Below the pieces are notes generated by a model, which ran no database searches, was not told where the DNA came from, and saw only the letters and a list, made by a program, of their open reading frames with translations. Positions 11,880-22,639 of a stretch of DNA of 64,000 nucleotides are shown in pieces (the stretch's first letter is position 1; each line of letters starts with the position of its first letter). The position numbers and the translations under genes are program-made. The DNA comes from Aphrophora alni (taxonomy: Eukaryota > Arthropoda > Insecta > Hemiptera > Aphrophoridae): contig OY740772.1 of NCBI GenBank assembly GCA_963513935.1, positions 16,152,098 to 16,216,097 of the forward strand, in the 5' to 3' direction.

Positions 11880-12115
11880 TCATTCTGGTCTTGCCTTCTT
11901 CTTTAGTCTTGTTTTCTATTGTCCTTCATCTAACCCTAAGTTTCTCAAATATTCTCCTTCATTTTGTTCCATTCCAACCCCTGTCGACCAATAATTACTG
12001 TTAAGGTCTCCTAATGTGTGCCCAATCCAGCCATACTTCCTTTTTTAAATTTCCTCAGCAATTTGAATTTACCTACATCTTATGTCAGAGTTTTCAGGTT
12101 AAAATTTTATTTTAA
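11880..12115 (-). pseudogene. LINE reverse transcriptase C-terminal tail, heavily decayed
   Basis: The same element as at 7.4 kb. The minus strand reads VDRGWNGTK, a stop, RRIFEKLRVR, a stop in place of the conserved W, then RTIENKTKEEGKTR, parallel to the IMWRRTLENEIKEE tail of the better copy. DNA similarity to 7425-7620 continues through 'ttcctcagcaatttgaattt' and 'agttttcagg'. Open frames on the plus strand here (11487-11994) do not correspond to any known protein. Confidence 0.65.
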
Positions 12116-12224
12116 TAATATATGTTGATAGTTTGTCTAGAGTAATATTTGTATAAATCCCACACATGCATATAAATACACCAAAACACATCAAAACACT
12201 AAAATACAATACTTTAAAAATATG

Positions 12225-12345
12225 ACAAAGTGAATAACTTGATAATGGCATTACGGTTCCGAAACGCGTAGTAGAAATTCAATGCAATCAAAAAGTCACA
12301 TGACGGATTAATTACAGGTAATATTTACTATTAATATTATCATAT
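12225..12345 (+). other. Family K repeat, decayed hammerhead-like motif
   Basis: Related to 2585-2760. It has CTTGATAATGG (12237-12247), a 12-base spacer, then CC and GAAACGCGTA (12261-12270), followed by the shared 'aaagtcacatgacgga'. The first core box is mutated (GATAA) and stem II is reduced to about two pairs, so self-cleavage is not expected for this copy. Confidence 0.45.
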
Positions 12346-12399
12346 ATCATATTTCAATATTTTAAGTCACTTGGATACCAAAACACGAAATTAAATTTT

Positions 12400-14220
12400 A
12401 GTTTACTTTTAATTGACTCGTTACTGTATTTAGTACAACAAATAAGTTGGGGTTTTTGAGACAATGAGTTTTATTGACGAAACGTTTTTCTTCTTTTTTC
12501 CTTTCTCATTTTAAAGTAATTTCAAACAATACGTGAGGATTGACTTAAGTCGGCGTTTCAAGAGTGAAAAGCTACGTTTGATCCCCCAATCTCGTTATTA
12601 CGTTTTATAAAGATAAAATATAAGTCCGGAATGTCTGAAAATAGACAAGATTTCAACAGCTGTCTGGACGTTCAACATTTTATTACAAAATTCTGTAAAT
12701 GAAAAGTTTAGTTATTAACAGATTTCATATTTTGTGTGCAGTCGAGGTTCATTCATGTACTAATACGAAATGGATTTTTGTTAGAGCTGTAAATATACCC
12801 ATTAAATTTATTTTAATTTTAGTTTGTTGGAACCAATCTGGTTGTTTGAATATGACTTTCCCAAAATCAAAGTCTTGGTAAATCATTTTCTTGCACTTGA
12901 AAATAGTAGATTCACTCCCTCGGAGGAAATCCTTAGGCTCGGTGTAAGATAAAGTTAACAAATAATATTTAAATTATCGGAATTTCTTAGTCATATTTAA
13001 CAATTATTAAGGTAGAATCAACCAGCTTCAATTTTTATTGTAAACAGAAGGTGTGGTATAATTGAGATACGAAAATGAAACAGGAAAAATTGAATGTAAG
13101 ACGTTTTGTTGGCCTTCAGAAGGCCGATTTTTTAAAGCCATAACAATTTGATTTTTGTTATTGTGACTATTAATCTGAAATAAATTGGAGGTAATAAACA
13201 CAAAGTGTATCAATCTAAGTGATAACTTTGAAGTACCCAGTGTACGAAGTGTAAGGTAAATTTAGAAATAGTTAAAAAGGTTTTTCTAAAAATTTTTAAC
13301 TGATCTAACGTTACAAAATACAAAATATCCAATTTATTTAGGAAAATACTTTAAGGAAAATAATATTGAGAACAAATTATTTACATAAAAAAAATGGTAC
13401 AAAGTTTCTGGTCAAAGATCAACAAAATAACAGTACGATTTATGTTGTAATATTTTTGTCTCATTATTTTCCTTAGAGTAGATTTTGAAATAAATTGGAT
13501 TTTTTGAATATTTGATCAGCCGCCATTTTGGATTGGAGTAAGAGAGCGAGCTACAGTTTGTGATGTTATTTTTTAGTACTGTAAATAAGACCATTGAAAT
13601 AAAGTATTCGATATAGTTTTCGTTTGAAAATTTCTAATTTTTCACTAAACGCCTATTTTAGTGAGAGAATTAATTTACCTCGTAATGGCAAAAAATATGT
13701 TTTCACTCAAAAATGTTTCTGAAGTTTTCTACTTATTACATTTACAGTCTCTAGACTTCTTTTTACACCTTACAGTCACCGCTAGGTCCTAGCCGATGTA
13801 GAGAAAGTAGTTTTATATACAATTATCCGGTTCAGGTAATCTGTATAACTGTTTTAAACAACATTATACTGATAAGACCCTGTAATATATTGATATATTT
13901 GAATATTCTCTACAAGGCACAAGATACCAACTCTTGTTATTATATTTATTGAATCTGTATTGCATGATGGGAGAAGGTAAGTACTTTGATGGCACCCATC
14001 AACTTGTTTTGTATTCTATTTACCAGATACATATAGTCAAGAAGAGACAATAATTGTAAAATATAAATAATTGAATGTAAAAAGTTTAGTGAAATGAATT
14101 GTACATCATCATAACGATTTAGTCATTTTACCGGCAGATTCACTCAATTTCAACGAAATCCTTTGATCTGTTTTTAGAATAAAATTTACAAACATAGAGG
14201 TGTTCTGGATTTAAATTTAT
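12400..14220. other. AT-rich DNA with no recognisable feature
   Basis: Several short open frames on both strands (12699-12961, 13028-13213, 13412-13594) show no domain, no codon bias and no homology I recognise. No tandem array or inverted repeat of note was seen. Confidence 0.5.
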
Positions 14221-14235
14221 TTGATAATGATGGAT

Positions 14236-14830
14236 TGTTCATACGACGTTTCAGAGAGTAAATCAACTGCCATTATCAAGTGATGAACCTAGAACATAAA
14301 AAAAAAAAAAAAAATGAAAATCACCAACATTGTGTAGTAGCCTAGGGCCATGTTGGAAAATATTAAATCGAACGTTTTCCATCATTTATGAATATTAAAA
14401 CACAAATACAACGTTCAGAGAGTATAAATCAACTCCCGTTAACAAGCTAAAACCATAGAATGTGAGAAAAGTGAACACACTAGAGTCTACGGCCATTTTT
14501 GAAACTGTTTAATCAGATATTTACCTTCATTTGTGTCTATACAAATTGATAAATCACGTTTCCAGAGTATAAATCAACATCCATTATCAAATAATAAATA
14601 TAGAATATGAAATAATTGGAAAACACCAACATAGTGTAATTGTTTAATATATTTACGATCAACTAATAAACGACGTTTTGAGAGTATAAATCAACTCCCT
14701 TTATCAAGTGATAATCCTAGAACATGAGTTTTCCCTTTTTTTCTTGTTATAGGTTTATCACCTGATGACGGGGTGGTGATTTACATTCTCTTTAACGTCG
14801 TGTAATATATACACAATGATGGAAAATGTT
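14236..14830. repeat. Cluster of family J end motifs: direct series plus a terminal hairpin
   Basis: The motif 'acgtttnagagagtataaatcaac' followed by 'tccnttatcaagtgataaacctagaa' begins at about 14244, 14410, 14555 and 14671, so four direct copies lie 116-166 bp apart. A fifth copy at 14750-14803 is inverted and reads 'ggtttatcacctgatgacgg' and so on, so 14671-14727 and 14750-14803 can fold into a hairpin. On the strand where it reads CTGATGA, each copy also offers a hairpin and a GAAAC-like box (CTCTGAAACGTCG for the 14244 copy). Non-coding. Confidence 0.75.
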
Positions 14831-15239
14831 CTACTTAAAGATGTTAAAATACGGAAAATTGCTGGTTTAATAGGTATTAGATTTCTAATAAATATAACCA
14901 ACAACTGAGAGAAGACTTCCAAACTGAACTCATTTACTAAATAAAGAGATATTTAAACAGCAAATAAATTTGTATAACCTAAAATGTATCCAACACAACC
15001 TGACGTATTTTTTACACAACCTGATTGGATTACACTTTTAATTTATGTATTCAGTTGTAATTCCTAGGATGAGATCCTCCCACAATGTCTGCTATTGTCA
15101 GATTTCACTTCAAGCCATAGCAGCATGTCTGCAAGGAATAATTATCTTTCATCTAGTTATAACAGAGGGTGAATTTCTACACAAGAAATGTATAGTGAGG
15201 GGATAAGTGACCTTGCTTTGTAACCTGACAGAACTTGTT

Positions 15240-15510
15240 TCCTCGTTGTTTAAAAGTGAAAAATCTCTCGGTCCTCATAGTCATATAAAAAAGTTAAGAA
15301 ACAATATAAAATTAAGACACCTAGTGATTGAATAGTTTAATAATACCAGTGTCGGAAGAAAACGAGAGTTGATCAAGAGAAACCTGATAAGGGAGATAAA
15401 AAAAATTCAAGATAAAGTGAACGGAGCTGTAGTTTCAGCTACGTTCCTTCGAGATTGCTAAATCACTATAGCAAACGCTGAGGGGATCTATTTTTTGATA
15501 AGATATCAAG
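15240..15510 (+). repeat. Family F dispersed repeat
   Basis: Plus-orientation copy: 'ctcgttgtttaaaagtg', 'aatctctcggtcctcatag', 'gaaaacgagagttgatcaag', 'agaaacctgataaggga' and 'cgagattgctaaatcactat'. Collinear with 30.6 kb and 62.5 kb. Confidence 0.75.
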
Positions 15511-16248
15511 AGTTATTCAAGAATGACCTGATTGGAAAGATGGGGTACACATAACAGTCTACTTTATTTTATAAAACTCAAGATACTAGAAACACTAGAA
15601 CACTATTGTTGACACTATATTACTTTCTTCATACTTTTTATGAAACTAATCATAAATCTTCATAACAAATCCCTCAACAAATAGATTGTAGTATAACTCG
15701 TTCCGCACAAGACGCAATAAAAGTTGAAGTAATTGAATGAACTATTCTTGGGTCTCCTGTTACTGTGCTAGGTAATAGATTGTCTTTGCAGAAAAGACGA
15801 TGTTGTCAGTTCACTTATGTAATAACATACTGTTTAATACACAATTACCTTACTTTATGGTCTACGTGACGTCAATAGGGGAGCAGTAAAGACACAGCAG
15901 ACTGTAAAGTGTGAGGTTAATAAATAGTATAACAGGGTGAGATAATCAAGAATTAATTAGTTGAAACAACAATTAAAATAGAGTTAGTAAAAGGTTGTAC
16001 AGGTAATTAAATCCTGTCAAATATTGTATCAAAAGTTTTATTAGCCTCAAAGTTTTGGCGTTTATCGCAATTTTAAGACGGGTTCGAATATTATTTGTAC
16101 TTGATACATGCAATATGATTGTTGAAAAGATGGATATTCATCAATTATTATTTGTAAGTATACAGTAATTTGTTAAACAATAATAATCAATTCGAACTAT
16201 CATATATTCACGAGCTCACAAAGACCTATGAATAAGGGCAGGTTTTGT

Positions 16249-17405
16249 AAAAATTTGTACAAAAATCCTCTATACACGAAATTTGGTGGAAAGTTAGGTT
16301 TTGGGGTTACTTTAATGGGGTTACTTTAAACTGACACTCCAATTTATAGCTGGGACCACTTCGGTGGGTTTAAAAGTGGGGCAAAACGGCTTTTTAAAAA
16401 TATCTCACAAACTAAGCAAGATATCAAAAATACAAAAGTTGTAGCTGACTAAATCTACCATCAAAATGGTCATTAGTATTTTTTTCGTCAGACGTAATGG
16501 GACAGAGATATGAGCGCTCAAATTTGAGACCTTTATTTCCAATTGTTCAAATAAGACATTTTTATGAGAAAAAAAACTTTTTGAGCTTAGGCCGATTTTT
16601 GTAAAGTAAAAAGCGCTAAATATAGGTATGTAATTGTTTTTTCATGTTATAAAAAGTATTTGGATATAAATTTTTGCATGTATTTATGCACACAGATACA
16701 CGTACACACTTCAACTACAAAAACGTTTATTTTTAAACTTAAGCGTTTTTAGTTGTACACACATGTATATAGATACACATATATTTGTAGAAATATTTTC
16801 ATGCATATATATTATATTTGTCTAAATCCAAAAAATGCACATAGATTTGTCAATTATGCATATAAATGTGCAAAATGTGTAAATGAACGTTTTTGTAGTT
16901 GTAGTGTGTGTGTGGGGGGTGTGAGTGTGAGTGTGTGTGTGTGTGTGTTTTTTAAATATGTACATGCAAAAATTTATATCCAAATGTTTGGTATTACATG
17001 TACAAACACATGCATACACATATTTAGCGCTTTTTACTATATAAAAATCGGCCTAAACTAAAAAAAAATGCAATTTTTTTCTTTCGTAAAAATCCCTTAT
17101 ATAAACAATCGCAACAACAAAATTTCAACTTTGAGCGCTCATACCTCTGTCCCAGTTTTTCTGACGAAAACATTACCAATGACCACTTTGATGGGAGATT
17201 TAGTCAGCTACAACTTTTGTATTTAACTTTTTTAATATTGTGCTTAGTTTTTGAGATATTTAGAAAAAAAACTGTTTTACCCCACCTTTTAAGATCTCCA
17301 CAGGGGGTCCAGCATTGAGCTGAAGTCTCCGATTTTCCCCCTTATTGAAGGTACCCCAAAACTTAACTTTTTACCAAATTTCGAGTCTGGAGGATTTTTG
17401 TCCAG
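16249..17405. mobile_element. Foldback element with ~480-520 bp inverted arms
   Basis: The left arm (16249-~16730) is the reverse complement of the right arm (~16880-17405). Matching pairs include 'aaatttggtggaaagttagg' with 'ttaactttttaccaaattt', 'gtagctgactaaatctacca' with 'gggagatttagtcagctac', 'aaaagcgctaaata' with 'tatttagcgctttttac', and 'caactacaaaaacgtt' with 'aacgtttttgtagttg'. The ~150 bp loop and inner arms are rich in GT/CA microsatellite (16905-16950). No transposase frame is present. Open frames at 16753-17061 (plus) and 16822-17019 (minus) only translate the GT tract. It resembles foldback or long-TIR MITE elements of insects. Confidence 0.85.
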
Positions 17406-17929
17406 TAAAATCTAGACATAGTTAGTTGTCCAGTAATGGGTTTAGTAACGGCAGAATAAACTTTATTTATTTAATAATAGTATTTTAGCGACTGCTTTTC
17501 AACCTATATTGTCACACATCACGCCTAATGTGAATATTTAGGATAAATTACTTAAACAACCTTCAATAATTAAACTAATTTGTTTACTTTACGTTTCTTA
17601 GCAACGATCAGTTTAGCCGATCATTATTCCATTTAAAGGGCAAACAGGGAATACAACGCAAACATATAGACATATATTTTTAATTATCCACTCTACTAGG
17701 GTTCCATCACTGAACAAATGTAATGATTAACAGAGAGTGAAAGAGATACATTCGGCAGCACTTCAAACTTAGTTGTTAACTTCTCTCGCACGTATTATGG
17801 CAGTTAAACTAGACGCAAATTCGATTATTGTTATTTTACCATTTAAAATTAGTTTCGAAGGTCAAAGTATAAATGTATACGGTTATATAAAGCACCATTT
17901 TGCTACCAAATAATTTTGATGCAGTAACT

Positions 17930-19030
17930 TATGTTCAATCATTCATCTAGGCATTCAGTCAAATCATTAGACAGTCACCAAATCTTTCATTTATTTAGCC
18001 AAGGAGTAAACATTCAATCATTAATTTAATATTTCAGCCAATCACAGAGCAAGTTACTCATTTATTTAGTCAGGCAGTCAACATTCAATCAATTTTTTTT
18101 CAACTAGTCTCTGGCAGTCATTCAGTGATAGATTCTTCTACCAATTTAGTCAGTCATAAATTCATATAATCATTTAGTAAATCAAAGATTCATCTACCCA
18201 GACAGTCAATCTGACAAATTCATCTAACCAATTAGTCACTCATATATTTATCTAATCAGTCAGCCTTAGATTCATTTATCCAGTAATTCAGTAATAGATT
18301 AATTTAGCCATTCGATCAGTAAATTATTCATTTATTTAACCAATCAGTAAATTGATTAGTCAGTCTGTAATTCATTGATATAGCCCATAAATTATCCATT
18401 GAGTCAGTTATTCTTTCACCAGTCAGTCAATAATTTAGTTGTTACCCAATTGACTAATCAATTAATTAGTAAGTCAGTTAATCATTCGTTCATTCAGTCA
18501 TTTATTGATAAAGTCGTTCAGTCATTGTTAATTCAATTGGCTTTCATTCGTTTAGTCAATTAATCATTCCTTTATTAAGTTATTCATTCATTTACCCTGT
18601 AAGTCATTCATTCAATTAGACAGGCAGTTAGTCAATTACTTATTTTTTTACCCAATCAGCTGATCAATTAATTAGTAACTCAGTCAATCGTTCATTCAGT
18701 CAGTCGTTCCGTCATTTAGTCAATCAGTTGTTAATTCGATTAGCTAATCATACGTTTAGTCAATCAGTCATTCATACAGTAAGTTATTCATTTATTTATC
18801 TACTAAGTCAATCATTGAGCCTGTCATTCATACATTTAGCCAATCAATCATTCCTTATTGAACCAATCAATCATTCATTCAGTCGTCAGTCAATCATTAA
18901 TTTAACCCGTTAGTTCATCTATCAATTCGTCATTTAATAAGTTTGCCAGTTAGTCCGTCAATCTTTCATTTATGTATTTAGACATTCAGTCATTCAGTTC
19001 TTTTCCATTTAAGCAGTAGTAATGTAGCCA
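17930..19030. repeat. 1.1 kb degenerate TCAN tetranucleotide array
   Basis: Continuous run of ATTC, AGTC and AATC tetramers ('gtcattcattcagtcaatc' and similar) with frequent point changes and small phase slips from about 17935 to 19030. No fixed longer unit is obvious. It looks like an old expanded microsatellite that has decayed. The open frame at 18728-18913, rich in Ser/His/Asn/Gln, is produced by the repeat. Confidence 0.9.
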
Positions 19031-19122
19031 GATTCAATAGTGATTCATTCATGTAGTGGTTAGTCTGAAAATGAAAAATAAAACAAATAAATCATAAATG
19101 CTATCTTGCATTTTTGTAACTA

Positions 19123-19148
19123 CTATTATTATTATTATTATTATTATT
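19123..19148. repeat. (ATT)n microsatellite
   Basis: Eight uninterrupted ATT units, close after the TCAN array. Confidence 0.9.
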
Positions 19149-19310
19149 TAAATTGTTTGTAATTAAACGATTTTGCATTGTTTTAATCCATAGCGATTTG
19201 GAGGTATGGAAGATCAATCCTCCATTTTTACTCAAGTATATTATGTTTTTAACACATGTTTTACAACACTCTATTAACTAATACTAACACTTTGCTCTTA
19301 TCAGCCTCTA

Positions 19311-19445
19311 GTCGAATGACGTAACAAAGGATCCAAGTCAAAGTTAAATCTCAGGTCAAAGGTTGACGTACTCCCCTTGCAGTGGGCGGATGAGGGTGGA
19401 ATGGAGTGGGTAGTTTCTTAATAATCTCAGTTCGTGTTACAGTCG
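19311..19445. repeat. Family H dispersed repeat fragment
   Basis: Shares 'ggtcaaaggtt(g/a)a(c/t)gtacc', then 'agtgggcg' and a G-rich tail, with 24410-24490. Function unknown. Confidence 0.4.
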
Positions 19446-19669
19446 CCATATGGAAAACATTAGCCAACACGTTCATGACAGATTTTATCGTCTAAATATT
19501 GATGACCTTCATTTTGTGGAGAGTTCTTATTGGAAACTTTAGCATGTGAGAAATTTATCTCCTGGCGACAACGCCACTTTAATTTCAGAAACGATGAAGA
19601 TAAAAATTGATTTAAACATTATTGTATAAAGATGAATAAGATGAACGGGAAAGAAAATAAACGTTGATG

Positions 19670-19830
19670 AAACTTCTTCACACCTATCCTCAAAACTATA
19701 TCCTAATCAAAAACAAACTAAAATAACCGTTAACATATTTCCAGAAATCAAAAGTAATATGGACACCGTCTTAATATTTAAACTAAACTTAAACTTTTCA
19801 TTAAATTTAAAAAATGTTATTTACGCTATT
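19670..19830 (+). repeat. Family G repeat fragment
   Basis: Landmarks 'aacttcttcacacctatcct' and 'ggacaccgtcttaatattta' are shared with the longer copies at 29.5 and 55.5 kb. Non-coding. Confidence 0.5.
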
Positions 19831-20099
19831 TCAGAATTTCACGGTATACGTTTTTTTATGATAATTAAGGTAGCATAGAAGGGTCAGTCAGCCCTTTACA
19901 ACTTATTTAGAAATTTATATACAAAAATAGATCTAAAGCTTTTCTAAACCATAGGCGAAAGAAAACAAATTCGAAATGTTATTTGAGCAATAAAATTGAT
20001 ATTTTATTGATATTTTCCATTGCTAAAAGATTAAAATATTTTTTCAACTTCAAACTTAATACACTTTTGAAAGTTATAATGGGAGAAATTGAAATAGGC

Positions 20100-20310
20100 T
20101 CGCAAAAAATCACGACTTTTGACTTTCTGGACGCAATAATTCTATGAGTGAAAAAGTAAATTAGCTATTTGGTTATACTGTTGAAAAGCCTATGAAAAGC
20201 GAGAGTTTTTGTAAAGTTTGAATATCTGTAGGTGTTTTTTGTTTTTAAAATAAATTTGAATTTAATAAAGATTCCTTTAAGCGTCTCCACTCCTTAGGGT
20301 ATGAAAAATT
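20100..20310 (+). repeat. Family N dispersed repeat, copy 1
   Basis: Shares about 200 bp with 22385-22600: 'ttgactttctggacgcaata', 'attctatgagtgaaaaagtaaatt', 'gaaaagcctatgaaaagc', 'atctgtaggtgtttt' and 'taataaagattcctttaagcg'. Same orientation in both copies. Non-coding. Confidence 0.7.
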
Positions 20311-20520
20311 GGGCGTTCAGCGATTTCAGTATGCATCTGAAGAAAAACGCTAGCAGTTTGGTAGCTTGGCCTTAACGGGAGAAATACAAGAGAGTTTTCT
20401 ACTGGAAGGTTGCTTTTAGTTGAAAAGTCGGAAGCTAGATGAAGTGAAAAAGTTATTAAAGTAGCCAGTCCAAGGAAGATTAACTGTACCAAGGTGCCAA
20501 TTGTTGACTGTACCGTGAAC

Positions 20521-21095
20521 ATGATAATCGAGAGTATAAGTTAACTTTCTTTATCAATTAACAAACATGCAACATGGGAAATATGAAAAGAGCCAATATA
20601 TAGCCTAGTTAAATAGGGTCATGTTGTAAACTAAAGTAAGTAAATTTAAAAAATAAATTTAAGACCAAAACTAGACATGAGCTGTCAAAACAACTAAGAC
20701 TATATATATAGAAACGTGATTAGGTAAACTACAAGCCACATTACTACACAACACAAGGGATATCAAACACCACGCTGAACCTACATTGGTCAACTAATCA
20801 AACTGGGGGTTGTATGCAACCGACGTAGTTACTTAACGGATTTATCAGGGTAAACAAGCTTTTACTCCCTGTAAAAGGTTCATTGTTTGACCTTTTGATT
20901 ACTCCTTGTAGAGATTTAACTGAAAACATTTCAACCTTATTTAAATTAGGTAAATTTTATTAACAGAAGCCATAATCGCTTTATTTCTATACTGGTTTGG
21001 TTTATAAGATTATCAGGTAAATTATGAGGCTTCAATGTTATTGGTTTATCACGCGATAACGGCAGTAGAACCACAGTTTCGAAATATTGTGTATT
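20521..21095. mobile_element. Family J element with inverted end motifs
   Basis: The left end 20524-20570 ('cgagagtataagttaacttt', then 'ctttatcaattaacaaacat') is inverted relative to the right end 21043-21095 ('ggtttatcacgcgataacgg', hairpin, 'gtttcgaaatatt'). Between them lies a ~470 bp body shared with 9.7 kb ('gctgtcaaaacaactaagac', 'caacacaagggatatcaaac', 'ggtcaactaatcaaactgggg'). So one copy of family J is bounded by the hammerhead-like motif in opposite orientations. No coding capacity. Confidence 0.6.
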
Positions 21096-21099
21096 ACTT

Positions 21100-22190
21100 T
21101 TTTATATACACAAATGATTATCATTTTTCATATAGTGAATAACCCATCACTGAACAAGTTTACTAGAAGAAATTTTATTTATTTTGTTCTGACATGCAAG
21201 TGTTTATTACGATAAATTCTATTCTTCCACAAAAGAGAAGCTATAAAACCAAAGACTATCAACTTCCCCACCCCCTTCTACTAGAGCGTTGACCCTTGGA
21301 AATGTTATCATCTCCCCAACAGTGTCTGTTTTACAGATTCCAATATAGTTTTCTTAGTAAATTGCCGTACCATTGATTCCGGCACGCTTTTCTTATTGAT
21401 AAACTTTAATAAGATATTTACAGTGAATGGATCACCTAAATCAGATGATTTTCATTTAAATTATATTGATTTCTCGAATGTAAGGAGACAAAGTTATGTT
21501 ATGGGTCACAAAAATTATGTTTTTGTGAACATATTCATTTTGAAGTAGAAAAACGTAGTTTTGGGAATGATCTGTCATATGTGCAGTGATCTAAAAACCA
21601 ACAGCGTGGATCAATTTAAATCGTATATGGTATGATAGTATTTTTTTAGTCATATCTGAGGACATTTCTCCAACGTTTTTTATCACATCTTGCTACAAAT
21701 CTAACATCTAAGGACCAAACAAAAGTATCAATCTGCAACATTCCAAAAATTTTGGTTTGAACGTTATATGCAAAAATAAAACGAAAAATCGGCTAATTAA
21801 AAAGGTAATTTCTCAAAATCGAGTATACCTATTTCGTTGAAATTTTAATGAAATATGAATATTAATTGTCCAAAATCTTGTGAAAAATCGCAAATAAAAA
21901 AAAATAATACGTTTTGGTAATAAACTGGTAAAACAAACAAAAATGAACTTTGTGGCCGCTGTCGTTAAAGCACGATTTTAATCAAAAAAGTAACAATAGG
22001 ACGTGTTTATAGCATTTAGGTAAGACTAAGTTAAATTGGATTAGGATAGGTTAGGTTGGATTAGCGTTATTTAGGTTGGGAGAAGCAAATTTATTGAACC
22101 ATATCACTAACCTTGATAATGGGTAATACTGACTGAGTAGACATTTTCTTTCTTTTGTAGAGAATTATTTCCAACCAACTTTCATTGCTG
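21100..22190. other. AT-rich DNA with short TTAGG-like run, otherwise featureless
   Basis: The only visible structure is a short imperfect TTAGG-type run at 22040-22070 ('ggattaggataggttaggtt'). No gene recognised. Confidence 0.5.
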
Positions 22191-22212
22191 AATATAAATG
22201 TATGTATGTATA

Positions 22213-22332
22213 TATTATAAGTTAACTTTTTTTATCAATTAATTATATTATATATATATATATATATAATTATATATAAATACTGTATATATATTATATA
22301 TATTATATATATTATATATATATATATTATAA
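22213..22332. repeat. (AT)n / ATATT microsatellite beside a family J fragment
   Basis: A run of AT and TATATT repeats from about 22245 to 22332. Just before it, 'ataagttaactttttttatcaatta' matches the left end of the 20.5 kb family J copy, so the microsatellite seems to have grown next to or inside a J fragment. Confidence 0.8.
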
Positions 22333-22384
22333 TTGTCTACTGTCGAGTGCCAATTATTAGAGAATCAAAATATAAAATACTATC

Positions 22385-22600
22385 ATATTTAATCATAACT
22401 TTGACTTTCTGGAGACAATCATTCTATGAACCAAAAGGTAAATTTAGCGATTCACTTATACCGTTGGAAAGCTTATGAAAAGCAATACTATTGTTAAATT
22501 TCAACACCTATAGGTGTAGTCGTTTGTTTGTAAAACAAATTTCAATTTTAACAAAGATTTCGAAACGCTCACTTTGTTCATGTTTGAGGGTTTGTAGATA
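22385..22600 (+). repeat. Family N dispersed repeat, copy 2
   Basis: Direct copy of 20100-20310: 'ttgactttctggagacaatc', 'attctatgaaccaaaaggtaaattt', 'ggaaagcttatgaaaagc', 'acacctataggtgtag' and 'taacaaagatttcgaaacgct'. Confidence 0.7.
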
Positions 22601-22639
22601 TTCTCAGTTTAAAAAAACGATGTTGGTTTTGTCTTATTG

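Noticed and set aside
16753..17061. 102-codon plus-strand open frame (and minus frame 16822-17019)
   Set aside because: Lies in the GT/CA-rich loop and arm of the foldback element; the translation is Cys/Val or Thr/His dinucleotide repeat.
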